In this document: positions 40,595 to 48,816 of the stretch, piece after piece | Layout: the number at the start of each line of letters is the position of its first letter | Position numbering within the stretch: position 1 is the first letter of the stretch | The notes under the pieces: generated by a model | Told to the model about the DNA's origin: nothing | What the model saw: only the letters and a program-made list of their open reading frames with translations | The model's database searches: none | NCBI RefSeq assembly: GCF_018598185.1 | Contig: NZ_JAHESC010000053.1 | Span: 1 to 50,344 of the forward strand | From: Dawidia soli | GTDB lineage: Bacteria > Bacteroidota > Bacteroidia > Cytophagales > Cyclobacteriaceae | Direction of reading: 5' to 3' | DNA length: 50,344 nucleotides | Translations under genes and position numbers: made by a program

Positions 40595-40948
40595 ATGTCG
40601 ATACATCGAGCTAATATCACTGTAACGGTACTGTACGAAGGACGCGAACACGTCCTTCGTACCTATACCCACGAATACCGCAGCTTGATGGCGCTGATCT
40701 ACGATAAGCTCTACGTGGTAAACTTCGGCGATTGCAAGGGCATCGGCCGTTGCGGCACCTGCCACGTACGCCTGCCGGAAGATGCCGAAGAGACACTGCT
40801 GATACGCTCCGGCAACGAACCTAACACACTGGGTAAAATGACGGGCGTACTGCCTACCAGCCGGCTGTCATGCCACATGCCGATTGACGAACGCCTCCAC
40901 GCACTGCGGGTAGAGATCATGCAGGACGAGGAGCCCGGACTATATTGA
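40595..40948 (+). CDS. 2Fe-2S ferredoxin-like protein
   Basis: The product is 117 residues. The cluster ligands Cys47, Cys53 and Cys56 (DCKGIGRCGTCHV) and Cys93 (SRLSCHMP) fit a plant- or adrenodoxin-type fold with CX5CX2C spacing. It probably gives electrons to a neighbour, for example the di-iron repair protein or the globin. The reductase is not in the window. It is the last gene of the cluster and lies tail-to-tail with prmC, 8 bp between stops, with no visible terminator. Confidence 0.9.
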   Translation: MSIHRANITVTVLYEGREHVLRTYTHEYRSLMALIYDKLYVVNFGDCKGIGRCGTCHVRLPEDAEETLLIRSGNEPNTLGKMTGVLPTSRLSCHMPIDERLHALRVEIMQDEEPGLY

Positions 40949-40956
40949 TACTTCGC

Positions 40957-41814
40957 TCAGGGCTTCACCGCCATCACGATCCGGTCTTTGCCGGGTATGT
41001 CCCGCACCGTCTTCATATCGATAAAGCCGGCTATACCAAAAGCACGCTCGACATCGGTCGCATACTGCGCATTGATCTCCACGGCCAGGAGGCCCTTTGA
41101 TAATAAAGCCGGGAATGCCCGGGTAGCAATGGCGCGATAAAACAATAAGGGGTCGTCATCGGGTACGAACAGCGCCAGGTGTGGCTCATGGTCCAGCACG
41201 TTGGCTTGCATGGAGGCCTGCTCGCGTTCCGTGATATAGGGCGGGTTGCTGACAACGGCGCTCAGGTTTGTAAAGGGCAATGGTTCTGCCAGGATATCGT
41301 GCGGCAGGAACGATACCGGCGCCTGCAAGGCATTGGCGTTTTGCGCAGCGACCTGAAGCGCTGCCGGGCTGACGTCGGTAGCATAGGCTTTTACCGGGCG
41401 TAACGCTAACGCCAGGGTCGTGGCAATGCAGCCGCTCCCCGTACCGATGTCCAGGATGGAGCGTGCATCCGGTCCACCGGGCAGCGGGTGATGTAATACT
41501 GCCTGCACCAATTCTTCGGTCTCGGGACGTGGAATCAATACCGCTTTGTTCACCATAAACTTGCGCCCGAAAAAATACGCTTCTCCTAACACATATTGCA
41601 CCGGCTCGTGGCGGTTGATGCGCGTCGCGATTTCTTCCAACCGGTCTTCTTCGGCAGCGGTAAGGGATATTTCTTTGCCCATGAGCACGTGCGTGCGCGA
41701 GAGGTGGAACAAGTGTTCAAACACCTGGTAGGCAATGCCCTGGATCTCATCCGGGTCGTCGCGCAACGTGATGCGGCGCACGAAATCGTGAAGCATTGTT
41801 TTGGAATTCGTCAT
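40957..41814 (-). CDS. prmC: Release factor glutamine N5-methyltransferase PrmC
   Basis: The product is 285 residues. It methylates the Gln of the GGQ motif in RF1 and RF2 using S-adenosylmethionine. A helical N-terminal domain (~1-85) is followed by the methyltransferase: IPRPETEELVQAVL, DIGTGSGCIATTLAL (SAM-binding motif I) and SNPPYI (catalytic NPPY). It diverges from ribD with 28 bp between start codons, so the two promoters must overlap each other or the genes. Confidence 0.95.
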   Translation of the reverse strand: MTNSKTMLHDFVRRITLRDDPDEIQGIAYQVFEHLFHLSRTHVLMGKEISLTAAEEDRLEEIATRINRHEPVQYVLGEAYFFGRKFMVNKAVLIPRPETEELVQAVLHHPLPGGPDARSILDIGTGSGCIATTLALALRPVKAYATDVSPAALQVAAQNANALQAPVSFLPHDILAEPLPFTNLSAVVSNPPYITEREQASMQANVLDHEPHLALFVPDDDPLLFYRAIATRAFPALLSKGLLAVEINAQYATDVERAFGIAGFIDMKTVRDIPGKDRIVMAVKP

Positions 41815-41842
41815 GGGCTGGCAATCTTTGCAAGTATAATCA

Positions 41843-42889
41843 ATGGAAAAGCACGATCACTCGCACGATGAGTTTTTTATGCGCCGCGCGCTGGAGCTCG
41901 CCACACTGGGTCGCGGCCACGTAAGCCCCAACCCGCTGGTAGGGTGTGTGATCGTACGCGACAATCAGATCATCAGTGAAGGGTGGCATCATCGCTACGG
42001 CGGTCCGCATGCCGAAGTTGACGCCGTGCAAAACCTGACGGACAAAGGCCTGGTGGCCGGCAGCACAGTATACGTCAACCTGGAGCCCTGCTCGCATTTT
42101 GGCAAGACACCACCGTGTGCCGACATGCTCGTAGAACACCGTCCTGCCAGGGTCGTGGTCGCCAACCTCGACTCAAACCCACTGGTGGCCGGCAACGGCA
42201 TTAAGAAATTACGCGCAGCCGGCATCGAAGTCATCACCGGTATACTCGAAAAAGAAGGACGGCTGCTCAACCAACGCTTCTTTACTGCCATGGAAAAGGG
42301 CCGGCCGTATATCATACTCAAGTGGGCCCAGACCGCCGACGGATTTATCGCCCGGCAGAATCATGACTCCAAGTGGATCAGCAATGTATACGCGCGGCAA
42401 CTGGTGCACCGCTGGCGAACCGAAGAAGATGCCTTTATGGTAGGCGGCCGCACCGCCGCGCATGACAACCCGCAGTTGAACGTACGCGACTGGACCGGAC
42501 GCAATCCCGTACGCGTGGTCATAGACCGTTACCTGCGATTACCCGGTAATCTGCACCTGTTCGACGGCACACAACGTACCCTGTGTTACAACGTCCTGAA
42601 ACACGAAGAGCGTCCTAACATCACGTTCGTCCGGTTGGATGAGGACGATCTGCTCCTGAACCTGCTGCACGACCTGCACCGGCAAAAGATCCAGTCGGTA
42701 GTGGTGGAGGGCGGCACCACAACGCTTCAGCTATTTATAGAACGCGGACTGTGGGACGAGGCCCGGGTATTCACCTCTCCCCAGCATTTTGGCAAAGGGG
42801 TCAGCGCTCCCGTGTTACACGGTACACTCACCGAACAAATATGGGTCGCTACCGACCTGCTGCAGCGGTTCAGGCCACTACCGGTGTAG
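41843..42889 (+). CDS. ribD: Riboflavin biosynthesis deaminase/reductase RibD
   Basis: The product is 348 residues and bifunctional. The N-terminal cytidine-deaminase-like domain has the zinc site HAEVDAV and EPCSHFGKTPPC (His, Cys, Cys and catalytic Glu). The C-terminal reductase domain has YIILKWAQTADGFIA and VVVEGGTTTLQLFIERGLWDE. It deaminates and reduces the pyrimidine intermediate after GTP cyclohydrolase II. Its 3' end overlaps the stop of the convergent GATase-like gene by 20 bp. No other rib gene is nearby. Confidence 0.96.
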   Translation: MEKHDHSHDEFFMRRALELATLGRGHVSPNPLVGCVIVRDNQIISEGWHHRYGGPHAEVDAVQNLTDKGLVAGSTVYVNLEPCSHFGKTPPCADMLVEHRPARVVVANLDSNPLVAGNGIKKLRAAGIEVITGILEKEGRLLNQRFFTAMEKGRPYIILKWAQTADGFIARQNHDSKWISNVYARQLVHRWRTEEDAFMVGGRTAAHDNPQLNVRDWTGRNPVRVVIDRYLRLPGNLHLFDGTQRTLCYNVLKHEERPNITFVRLDEDDLLLNLLHDLHRQKIQSVVVEGGTTTLQLFIERGLWDEARVFTSPQHFGKGVSAPVLHGTLTEQIWVATDLLQRFRPLPV

Positions 42890-43580
42890 CGCAGTGTTCA
42901 AAGAAATTCATGATGAGCGGATTGGGGGCCTCCGGCGTAGACTCCAGCGGCGGTTGGAACAATGTGCCTTCAAAAAAACGATGGTCTTTCAGTTCCAAGC
43001 CCCGCACAGCACCATTTTCCGAAAATGCTGTGAACACAAAAGGATGCTGGTGCAGCCGGTCGGTATAGGCCGGGTTCACACCATAAGCGCAATTAAAATA
43101 ACCGGTGATCACCTCCCGTTGCAACACCCGGTATAACCAGGATTGTTTGTCCGTGATTCTGACCTCCTCTTGCTGCCCTTTCAGCGAGCAGCTCAGTTTA
43201 GCGATGACCAGCTGCTCCATGCCGGGATCGCTCTCTTCATGTGCCGCGTCTGTGATTCCGAGCACATTCCGCGCATACTCCACCACCATGTATTGAAAAC
43301 CACCACACGTGCCCAGCAAGGGAAAATTGCTTTCACGCGCCCAGCGAATGACGTCGTAGACGGCCTCGTCGTTTACATATGGCGACCCCGGGGTGATCCA
43401 CAGGCCGTTATAGTCCCGCAATAACTCCGCGGGGTCCGGAATGGCCGTGGTGGGGATCCAGCTGGTTTTTACAGGAAAGTGTAATTTTCCTTGGCAATGT
43501 TCGACACATGTATTCAACGCCAGATGGGTATGCTTTTTTTCGTTAAAGTCGCCGATCAGGGCAATATGGATGGGTTTCAT
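42870..43580 (-). CDS. GATase1-like protein related to the CTP synthase C-terminal domain, catalytic His-Glu missing
   Basis: The product is 236 residues with a class I glutamine amidotransferase fold. The nucleophile elbow LLGTCGGFQYMVVEYARNVLG places Cys92 as in CTP synthase. Where CTP synthase has the catalytic FHPE, this protein reads FQPP, so the His-Glu pair needed for glutaminase activity is not recognisable. It belongs to the stand-alone family annotated as CTP synthase C-terminal region-related (seleno)protein, in which Sec can replace the Cys. Here the codon is an ordinary Cys. Function unknown. It diverges from the methionine sulfoxide reductase gene across 26 bp. Confidence 0.83.
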   Translation of the reverse strand: MKPIHIALIGDFNEKKHTHLALNTCVEHCQGKLHFPVKTSWIPTTAIPDPAELLRDYNGLWITPGSPYVNDEAVYDVIRWARESNFPLLGTCGGFQYMVVEYARNVLGITDAAHEESDPGMEQLVIAKLSCSLKGQQEEVRITDKQSWLYRVLQREVITGYFNCAYGVNPAYTDRLHQHPFVFTAFSENGAVRGLELKDHRFFEGTLFQPPLESTPEAPNPLIMNFFEHCATPVVA

Positions 43581-43606
43581 GGGGGGAAATTAATAGTTTA
43601 GCGGGT

Positions 43607-44089
43607 ATGGCAGAAGAGCTTATCATTTCAACCTCTACCGACAAAGAAGAACGGTATAAAACACTGGTTCCCCAAATTGAAGCGCTGGTCACGGGCGAGC
43701 CCGACCTGATCGCCAACCTTTCCAACATCACCGCGGCCCTGCGGCAGTCGATGGAATTCTTTTGGGTAGGCTTTTACCTCGTCAAACAAAATCAATTGGT
43801 GCTAGGCCCCTTCCAGGGACCGATCGCCTGCACCCGCATCGACTTTGGCAAGGGCGTATGCGGCACCTCCTGGAAAGAACAAAAAACCATTCTCGTTCCC
43901 GACGTCGATGCCTTTCCGGGGCACATCGCGTGCAGCTCGGCATCACGATCGGAAATCGTATTACCGGCCTTTCAGAATAACGAAGTAGCGCTGGTGCTGG
44001 ATGTCGACAGCGACAAGCTCGGCGACTTCGATGCCATCGACCAGCAGTACCTGGAAAAGATCATGCGCATCATCGAAGGCATCTTATAA
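43607..44089 (+). CDS. msrC: Free methionine-(R)-sulfoxide reductase (GAF domain)
   Basis: The product is 160 residues, one GAF domain. The fRMsr signature is complete: GPFQGPIACTRI (Cys75), GKGVCGTSW (Cys85) and PDVDAFPGHIACSSASRSEIV (Cys109). Cys109 is the expected catalytic residue, and the others resolve the disulfide. It reduces free L-methionine-(R)-sulfoxide using thioredoxin. The MutS-like gene follows after 12 bp. Confidence 0.94.
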   Translation: MAEELIISTSTDKEERYKTLVPQIEALVTGEPDLIANLSNITAALRQSMEFFWVGFYLVKQNQLVLGPFQGPIACTRIDFGKGVCGTSWKEQKTILVPDVDAFPGHIACSSASRSEIVLPAFQNNEVALVLDVDSDKLGDFDAIDQQYLEKIMRIIEGIL

Positions 44090-44101
44090 ATCGCTGCCCG
44101 C

Positions 44102-45889
44102 ATGACCTCTGCCGACCTCGATACCTTTTATGCCCGGCGACACGCTGCATTTGCCGCTGCGCTGGCAACGCTTCGCAAGAAGATTAACAACGTCTCAAAC
44201 ATACGCCTGGCCACCGCCGTGTTGTTTCTGATCGTGCTGTATATCGGCCTGGCAAAAGAAGATCTATACCTCTACGGTGCCCTGGCGTTGTTGGCCGCGT
44301 TCATCGCGCTCGTTAAATATCACGCGCAACTGTTCGACCAGCGTGTCCACCTGGAAAACCTGGTACGCCTGAACGAAGGCGAACGCAAGTCACTCGCCGG
44401 CGATCATTCGGCATTTCCGTCAGGTATCGAGTTCACAGACCCGCACCATCCCTATACCCACGACCTGGACGTCTTTGGCGAAGGCTCGTTATTCCAGGCC
44501 GTCAATCGGTGTAACACTCTGAGTGGTAAGAAAAAATTTGCCTACCGGCTGGCCCATCCGTTATCCTCGGCACGAGACATCGAGGCCTATCAGCAGGCGG
44601 TACAGGCCCTTGCGGGGGCGACCGACTTTCGCCAGCACTTTCAGGCGGCCGGCATGAGCGCCGACGAAAAGGCCGGCGACCGGGAGCAGCTGGAAGCCTG
44701 GCTAAAGCAACCGGCGTTCTTATATGGCAAAGTCGTTTATCGCTACGGCCTCGTCATCATGCCCGTCGTCACGGTACTGCTGGTGATCGCCTCGTTCTTT
44801 CTGGCACAGGCTAAGCCGTGGGCAATTTTGTTTGCGTTATCGCAATGGGCCTTCCTGGGCTTTCACATCCGAAAGATCAATGCTTTTCATGACTATATAA
44901 GCCGCAAGAAAAACATCCTCCGCAAATACGCGCGATTGTTACATGAGATGCAGCGCGAGCGCTTCGACGCTCCCTTACTGCAACAGCTCACACGCCAGGC
45001 ACACGAAGCCGATATACATGTACGCACACTCGCGGCGCGTGTCAGCGCGCTCGACGCACGGCTCAACGCCATGACCAGCCTCGTCATGAACAGCTTGTTC
45101 CTGTACGACCTGCGGTGTGTCTATAATCTGGAGCAATGGAAAGCGCAGCACGCCGACCAGCTCATTCCCTGGCTGGAGGCCATTCGCGAGATGGAAGTGC
45201 TCTGCAGCCTCGGCACCTTTGCCTTTAATCACCCGGCATTCCGTTATGCTACAATCCAGGAAAAACTGGCCATAGAAGTGATGGCCCTCGGGCACCCGTT
45301 GATCAGTGCCCACGAGCGCGTAGACAACGACCTCGCGGTGGGAGCAAAACAATCTGTGTTGGTGATTACGGGGGCAAACATGGCGGGCAAGAGCACATTC
45401 CTGCGCACGATCGGCATCAACCTGGTCCTGGCGCTGAACGGCGCCCCGGTGTGTGCCGCGGAATTTCGCTGTCCCGTCATCGGCCTGCGCACCGGCATGC
45501 GTACGGCCGACTCGTTAAAGGACCATCAGTCCTATTTTTATGCCGAGCTGAACCGGCTCAAGACGATTATGGATGAATTGCGGCAGGATCGCCCGCTGTT
45601 GATTCTGCTGGACGAGATCTTAAAAGGCACAAACTCGACAGACAAACAAGCAGGCTCTATCGCCCTGGTAAAACAACTACTGCCCCATCCCTGCCTGGCG
45701 CTGATCGCTACACACGACCTGGCGCTGGGCGAGCTTGAGCAGGAGTATCCTGAGCAGGTGAAAAGCTATTGCTTTGAAGCTACTATCGAGAATGACCAGC
45801 TTTCGTTCGATTATAAACTCAAGCCGGGACTGGCGCAGAAAATGAACGCCACATTCTTAATGAAGAAAATGGGGATTATCCCCAACTGA
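44102..45889 (+). CDS. Membrane-anchored MutS-like ATPase
   Basis: The product is 595 residues. Two hydrophobic helix pairs, 37-71 (ATAVLFLIVLYIGL and LALLAAFIALV) and 215-255 (LVIMPVVTVLLVIASFF and AILFALSQWAFLGF), flank a MutS domain III-like region (DLDVFGEGSLFQAVNRCNTLSGKK). The C-terminal ATPase has Walker A GANMAGKST near 423, LKDHQSYFYAELNRL, Walker B LLILLDEILKGTNSTDK and the IATHDLALGELE switch. It lacks the mismatch-binding N-terminal domain (no FxE) and the Smr nuclease of MutS2. A DNA role at the membrane is possible but unproven. Confidence 0.88.
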   Translation: MTSADLDTFYARRHAAFAAALATLRKKINNVSNIRLATAVLFLIVLYIGLAKEDLYLYGALALLAAFIALVKYHAQLFDQRVHLENLVRLNEGERKSLAGDHSAFPSGIEFTDPHHPYTHDLDVFGEGSLFQAVNRCNTLSGKKKFAYRLAHPLSSARDIEAYQQAVQALAGATDFRQHFQAAGMSADEKAGDREQLEAWLKQPAFLYGKVVYRYGLVIMPVVTVLLVIASFFLAQAKPWAILFALSQWAFLGFHIRKINAFHDYISRKKNILRKYARLLHEMQRERFDAPLLQQLTRQAHEADIHVRTLAARVSALDARLNAMTSLVMNSLFLYDLRCVYNLEQWKAQHADQLIPWLEAIREMEVLCSLGTFAFNHPAFRYATIQEKLAIEVMALGHPLISAHERVDNDLAVGAKQSVLVITGANMAGKSTFLRTIGINLVLALNGAPVCAAEFRCPVIGLRTGMRTADSLKDHQSYFYAELNRLKTIMDELRQDRPLLILLDEILKGTNSTDKQAGSIALVKQLLPHPCLALIATHDLALGELEQEYPEQVKSYCFEATIENDQLSFDYKLKPGLAQKMNATFLMKKMGIIPN

Positions 45890-45893
45890 CCGG

Positions 45894-46337
45894 TTAGATC
45901 TTTTTAACCTGAACGGCGTTCAGGCCCTTTGCACTGTTCTCCGTTTCGAACGACACCATATCACCTTCTTTAATAGGCGTTGTCAGTGAGTTGGCGTGTA
46001 CGAAGATGCTTTCCTGCGTCATCAGGTCTTTAATAAACCCGTACCCTTTTGACGTGTTGAAATACGAAACGCGTCCTTTACGGGCAGCGGGTGCCTCCTG
46101 CCCACCGATATTTCGGGAACCGATGACAATGTCGTTTTCGTTAATGACGGTTTTCTTCCGGGTCGGATCAGGCGGTTCTGATGTGATGTTGCCATTTTCA
46201 TCCACATACGCCATCATGTCGTCCAACGATTGACCGCTTTTTGCATTTGCCTTGCGGTCGGCCTTTCGTTGTTCCTTCTCTTTTTTCTTTTGTTCTTTCT
46301 TTTTTTCGTTTTCTCTTTTACTGAATGTTTCTGCCAT
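45894..46337 (-). CDS. Cold-shock-domain protein with Lys-rich N-terminal tail
   Basis: The product is 147 residues. The first ~35 are a Lys/Glu-rich basic tail (EKKKEQKKKEKEQRK), then an acidic linker. The C-terminal ~65 residues form a cold-shock domain with RNP1 SKGYGFIKD and RNP2 ESIFVHANSL. It should bind single-stranded RNA or DNA as a chaperone. The tail adds nonspecific nucleic-acid affinity. Its stop is 4 bp from the convergent MutS-like gene. Confidence 0.92.
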   Translation of the reverse strand: MAETFSKRENEKKKEQKKKEKEQRKADRKANAKSGQSLDDMMAYVDENGNITSEPPDPTRKKTVINENDIVIGSRNIGGQEAPAARKGRVSYFNTSKGYGFIKDLMTQESIFVHANSLTTPIKEGDMVSFETENSAKGLNAVQVKKI

Positions 46338-46628
46338 AGGCTGCTTTTAGGGTTAAATACCTCTGTACTCCATAGCCAACAACGTTTATCGGCGGAAAGT
46401 TGCGCGAGCGAAAAAGACAGTCCACCGCGTCAAAACGTTCCTGTTGACTTGAGCCTGGGAAGCTTTGTAAAGATACGATTTCCTGGAACGGAATACATCA
46501 TAACAACGACAATAGTCGTGTTACGACTACTTTAATTTTAGCCGTTCCGAAACAGTTACCTGGAAATATGGGAATAATCGTTTGAACTGCTGCCCCACGC
46601 GGTCTGCAGACCGCCCGGCCGCGACGTA
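46338..46628. other. Intergenic region upstream of the cold-shock gene
   Basis: No gene is evident in these 291 bp. A near-consensus minus-strand -7 box (TATCTTTA, 46475-46468) would give a leader of about 125 nt for the cold-shock gene, a length typical of cold-responsive mRNAs. A short inverted repeat (gtcgtg ttacgac, near 46514-46526) is present. I cannot assign structure with confidence. Confidence 0.35.
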
Positions 46629-47573
46629 TCAGTTCGCAAAACGCAGTACCATGCCATAGGACTCGACACCGTCTACCACCACTTCGGGTGTGCCGCTGCC
46701 GTCCAGGGCTGCACGTTTGATCTGATGTGTTTTTGAACCTGTATCAGGGTCCGTGAAGGTTTCCGACCAATAGATCAGGCTGTTGCCACGGTCTACCGCG
46801 ATTGCGTCGGGGCGGGTAATGCCGTCTTCGCGATCGTACAGCACGGCCGTGCCGCCATTGATGGTGCCCTGGATAATTTTTTGCAATCCCTCGTCGGCCC
46901 AGAACAAAGAGCCCGACGGCTGATCGTAGTACAGCGCCGACGGATTCTGAAGGCTGAGGACGCTGCTGCCAAAGAGGACACCCCGTGTGCCGGTGCCGTC
47001 CGTGCGCGCCGCCCAGATGGAAGCCTGGTCGCCCAGGTCTGAGAAATACAACAATTGGTTGCGGGTGTCGATCACGAGGCCGTAGCAGTAGTCGATGTAC
47101 TGGCGGTAGCTGTACATCGAGCCCGAAGCGTCGCCCCCGGCGATCGGACCGCTTTTTAACTGACCGGTACCCGAGTTGGCCCAATACAGCACGCTGTTTT
47201 GTAAGTCGATGGCAATGGCCGTCGGCATATTGACGCTGTCCTCCTCGTCGTAGAGTACGGTGGGACTACCCGAACCGTCAACATTCAGACGCAAAACGCG
47301 GTTGTTGGTCTCTTCTACGGTGTAGATGTGGCCGTTGGTAAAATCGATCGTCAGACCGGCCAGCGTGTCGAGGCCGTCGCCGGCATCATACAGGGTGGTG
47401 TAGGTCCCAATGTTGTTCAGGTCTACCACGCCCACCTGCCGGCCCGAGTAATCGGTAAAGTACAGGTGTGTAGCCTTGGGAAATGTCGGGTCCGTATTGG
47501 TGTCCGCGCACGACGCCAGCAATATGACCAGCGCCAGAACAGCAGCAGAAGAAAACGATCGGGTAAAGCTCAT
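46629..47573 (-). CDS. YWTD/NHL-type beta-propeller lipoprotein
   Basis: The product is 314 residues. A lipobox at Cys22 (VILLASC) predicts lipid anchoring. Repeats of the LDL-receptor YWTD type follow, each ~43 residues: VLYWANSGTGQL, LLYFSDLGDQASIWAARTDGTG, SLFWADEGLQKIIQG, LIYWSETFTD. Six blades make a propeller, usually a protein- or glycan-binding surface. The ATG at 47571-47573 was preferred over a TTG three codons upstream. It lies 37 bp downstream of the cysteine desulfurase gene on the same strand. No functional link between them is evident. Confidence 0.85.
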   Translation of the reverse strand: MSFTRSFSSAAVLALVILLASCADTNTDPTFPKATHLYFTDYSGRQVGVVDLNNIGTYTTLYDAGDGLDTLAGLTIDFTNGHIYTVEETNNRVLRLNVDGSGSPTVLYDEEDSVNMPTAIAIDLQNSVLYWANSGTGQLKSGPIAGGDASGSMYSYRQYIDYCYGLVIDTRNQLLYFSDLGDQASIWAARTDGTGTRGVLFGSSVLSLQNPSALYYDQPSGSLFWADEGLQKIIQGTINGGTAVLYDREDGITRPDAIAVDRGNSLIYWSETFTDPDTGSKTHQIKRAALDGSGTPEVVVDGVESYGMVLRFAN

Positions 47574-47610
47574 GAAGTTCAACTAGGGAATATTCGGGTT
47601 ATGGGTGTGG

Positions 47611-48750
47611 TTACGCCGGTACTTTTACCAGCTCGGCCAGCTTCTTAACGGCAACGTCTACATCCTCCTGCGTGTTGTATTTGCCGAAGGAAAAACGTAT
47701 CGCACCGCGTTTGGAGTCGGGATACAATGCACCGAGCACGTGCGAGCCTGTCGTGGCCCCGCTCGAGCAGGCACTGCCGCCCGACGCCGAGATGCCCTGC
47801 AGGTCGAGGTTGAACAACATCATGTCGTTCTCTTCCGACTCGGGCAGGCTGACGTTCAGCACGGTGTACAGGCTGCGGTTCAGGTTGTCGGAGTCACCGT
47901 GGAAGGTCACACCCGGGATCTGTTCCTTCAGCTGTCCGATCATGCTGATCTTTAATTGCTCGATGTGTTTTTTATGGTCATCCATATCGCGGTAAGCGAT
48001 TTCCAATGCTTTCGCCAGGCCCACAATGCCGTACACGTTCTCGGTACCGCCGCGCATGTTGCGCTCCTGGGCACCGCCGTGCATGAACGGCTGGATCTTT
48101 TTGTCCTTTCGGATAAACATAAAGCCCACACCCTTGGGCCCGTGGAATTTGTGCGCCGCCGCCGCGATACCGTGCACCTTCAGCGCGCCGAGGTTGTGGC
48201 GGTAGTGGCCTACGGTCTGCACCGTGTCGGAGTGGAAGTACGCGCCGTACTGGTCGCACAACTGCCCTACCCGGTCGATGTCCAGCAGGTTGCCCACCTC
48301 GTTGTTGGCGTGCATCAGCGACACCAGCGCCCGCGGGTTTTCTTGTAGCAGGGCCTCCAGGTGGCTCATGTCCACATGGCCCTTGTCGTCCAGGGTCACC
48401 ATGCGCAAGGTGATCTTGCGCTGCGCGGCCAGGATCTGCAACGTGTGCTCCACCGCGTGGTGCTCGATGGGCGACGATATAATGGTCTGCACGCCGTAGG
48501 TCTGCAGGCCGCTGGCCAGGATCGAATTGTCCGCTTCCGTACCGCCCGAAGTAAAGATGATCTCACCGGGCGTACAGTTTAATAGTTCGGCAATTTTTTT
48601 CCGGGCGGATTCAATGGCTGCCCGCACCTTGCGTCCGTGGGCATGGGTCGATGACGGATTTCCGAAATCTTCCAGCATAAAAGGCTTCATAGCCTCAAAA
48701 ACCGCCGGATCGAGCGGGGTGGTGGCAGCATTGTCCAGGTAAATGCGCAT
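47611..48750 (-). CDS. Cysteine desulfurase (NifS/IscS family)
   Basis: The product is 379 residues, a PLP-dependent class V aminotransferase fold. It starts MRIYLDNAATTPLDP; the PLP-binding Lys201 lies in AAAHKFHGPKG and the catalytic Cys328 in SASGGSACSSGA. It converts cysteine to alanine and passes persulfide sulfur to Fe-S clusters or tRNA thiolation. The short Cys loop matches the IscS/NifS group rather than SufS. No iscU or iscA gene adjoins it. A perfect -7 box (TACCTTTG) is 29 bp upstream. It is a plausible functional partner, at a distance of ~7 kb, of the cluster-repair gene in the 39-40 kb operon. Confidence 0.95.
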   Translation of the reverse strand: MRIYLDNAATTPLDPAVFEAMKPFMLEDFGNPSSTHAHGRKVRAAIESARKKIAELLNCTPGEIIFTSGGTEADNSILASGLQTYGVQTIISSPIEHHAVEHTLQILAAQRKITLRMVTLDDKGHVDMSHLEALLQENPRALVSLMHANNEVGNLLDIDRVGQLCDQYGAYFHSDTVQTVGHYRHNLGALKVHGIAAAAHKFHGPKGVGFMFIRKDKKIQPFMHGGAQERNMRGGTENVYGIVGLAKALEIAYRDMDDHKKHIEQLKISMIGQLKEQIPGVTFHGDSDNLNRSLYTVLNVSLPESEENDMMLFNLDLQGISASGGSACSSGATTGSHVLGALYPDSKRGAIRFSFGKYNTQEDVDVAVKKLAELVKVPA

Positions 48751-48778
48751 GGGTAGCTAAATGTTAATGAGTCGACCC

Positions 48779-48786
48779 CAAAGGTA
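48779..48786 (-). promoter_or_regulatory. Candidate promoter -7 box for the cysteine desulfurase gene
   Basis: On the minus strand the octamer reads TACCTTTG, a full TAnnTTTG match 28 bp before the ATG at 48750. Confidence 0.55.
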
Positions 48787-48816
48787 AGGCGCATTGGGGA
48801 AATGCCGTAGTATTTT

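Noticed and set aside
42870-43580. A selenoprotein
   Set aside because: Some family members carry Sec at the nucleophile, but here the codon encodes Cys and there is no in-frame TGA.
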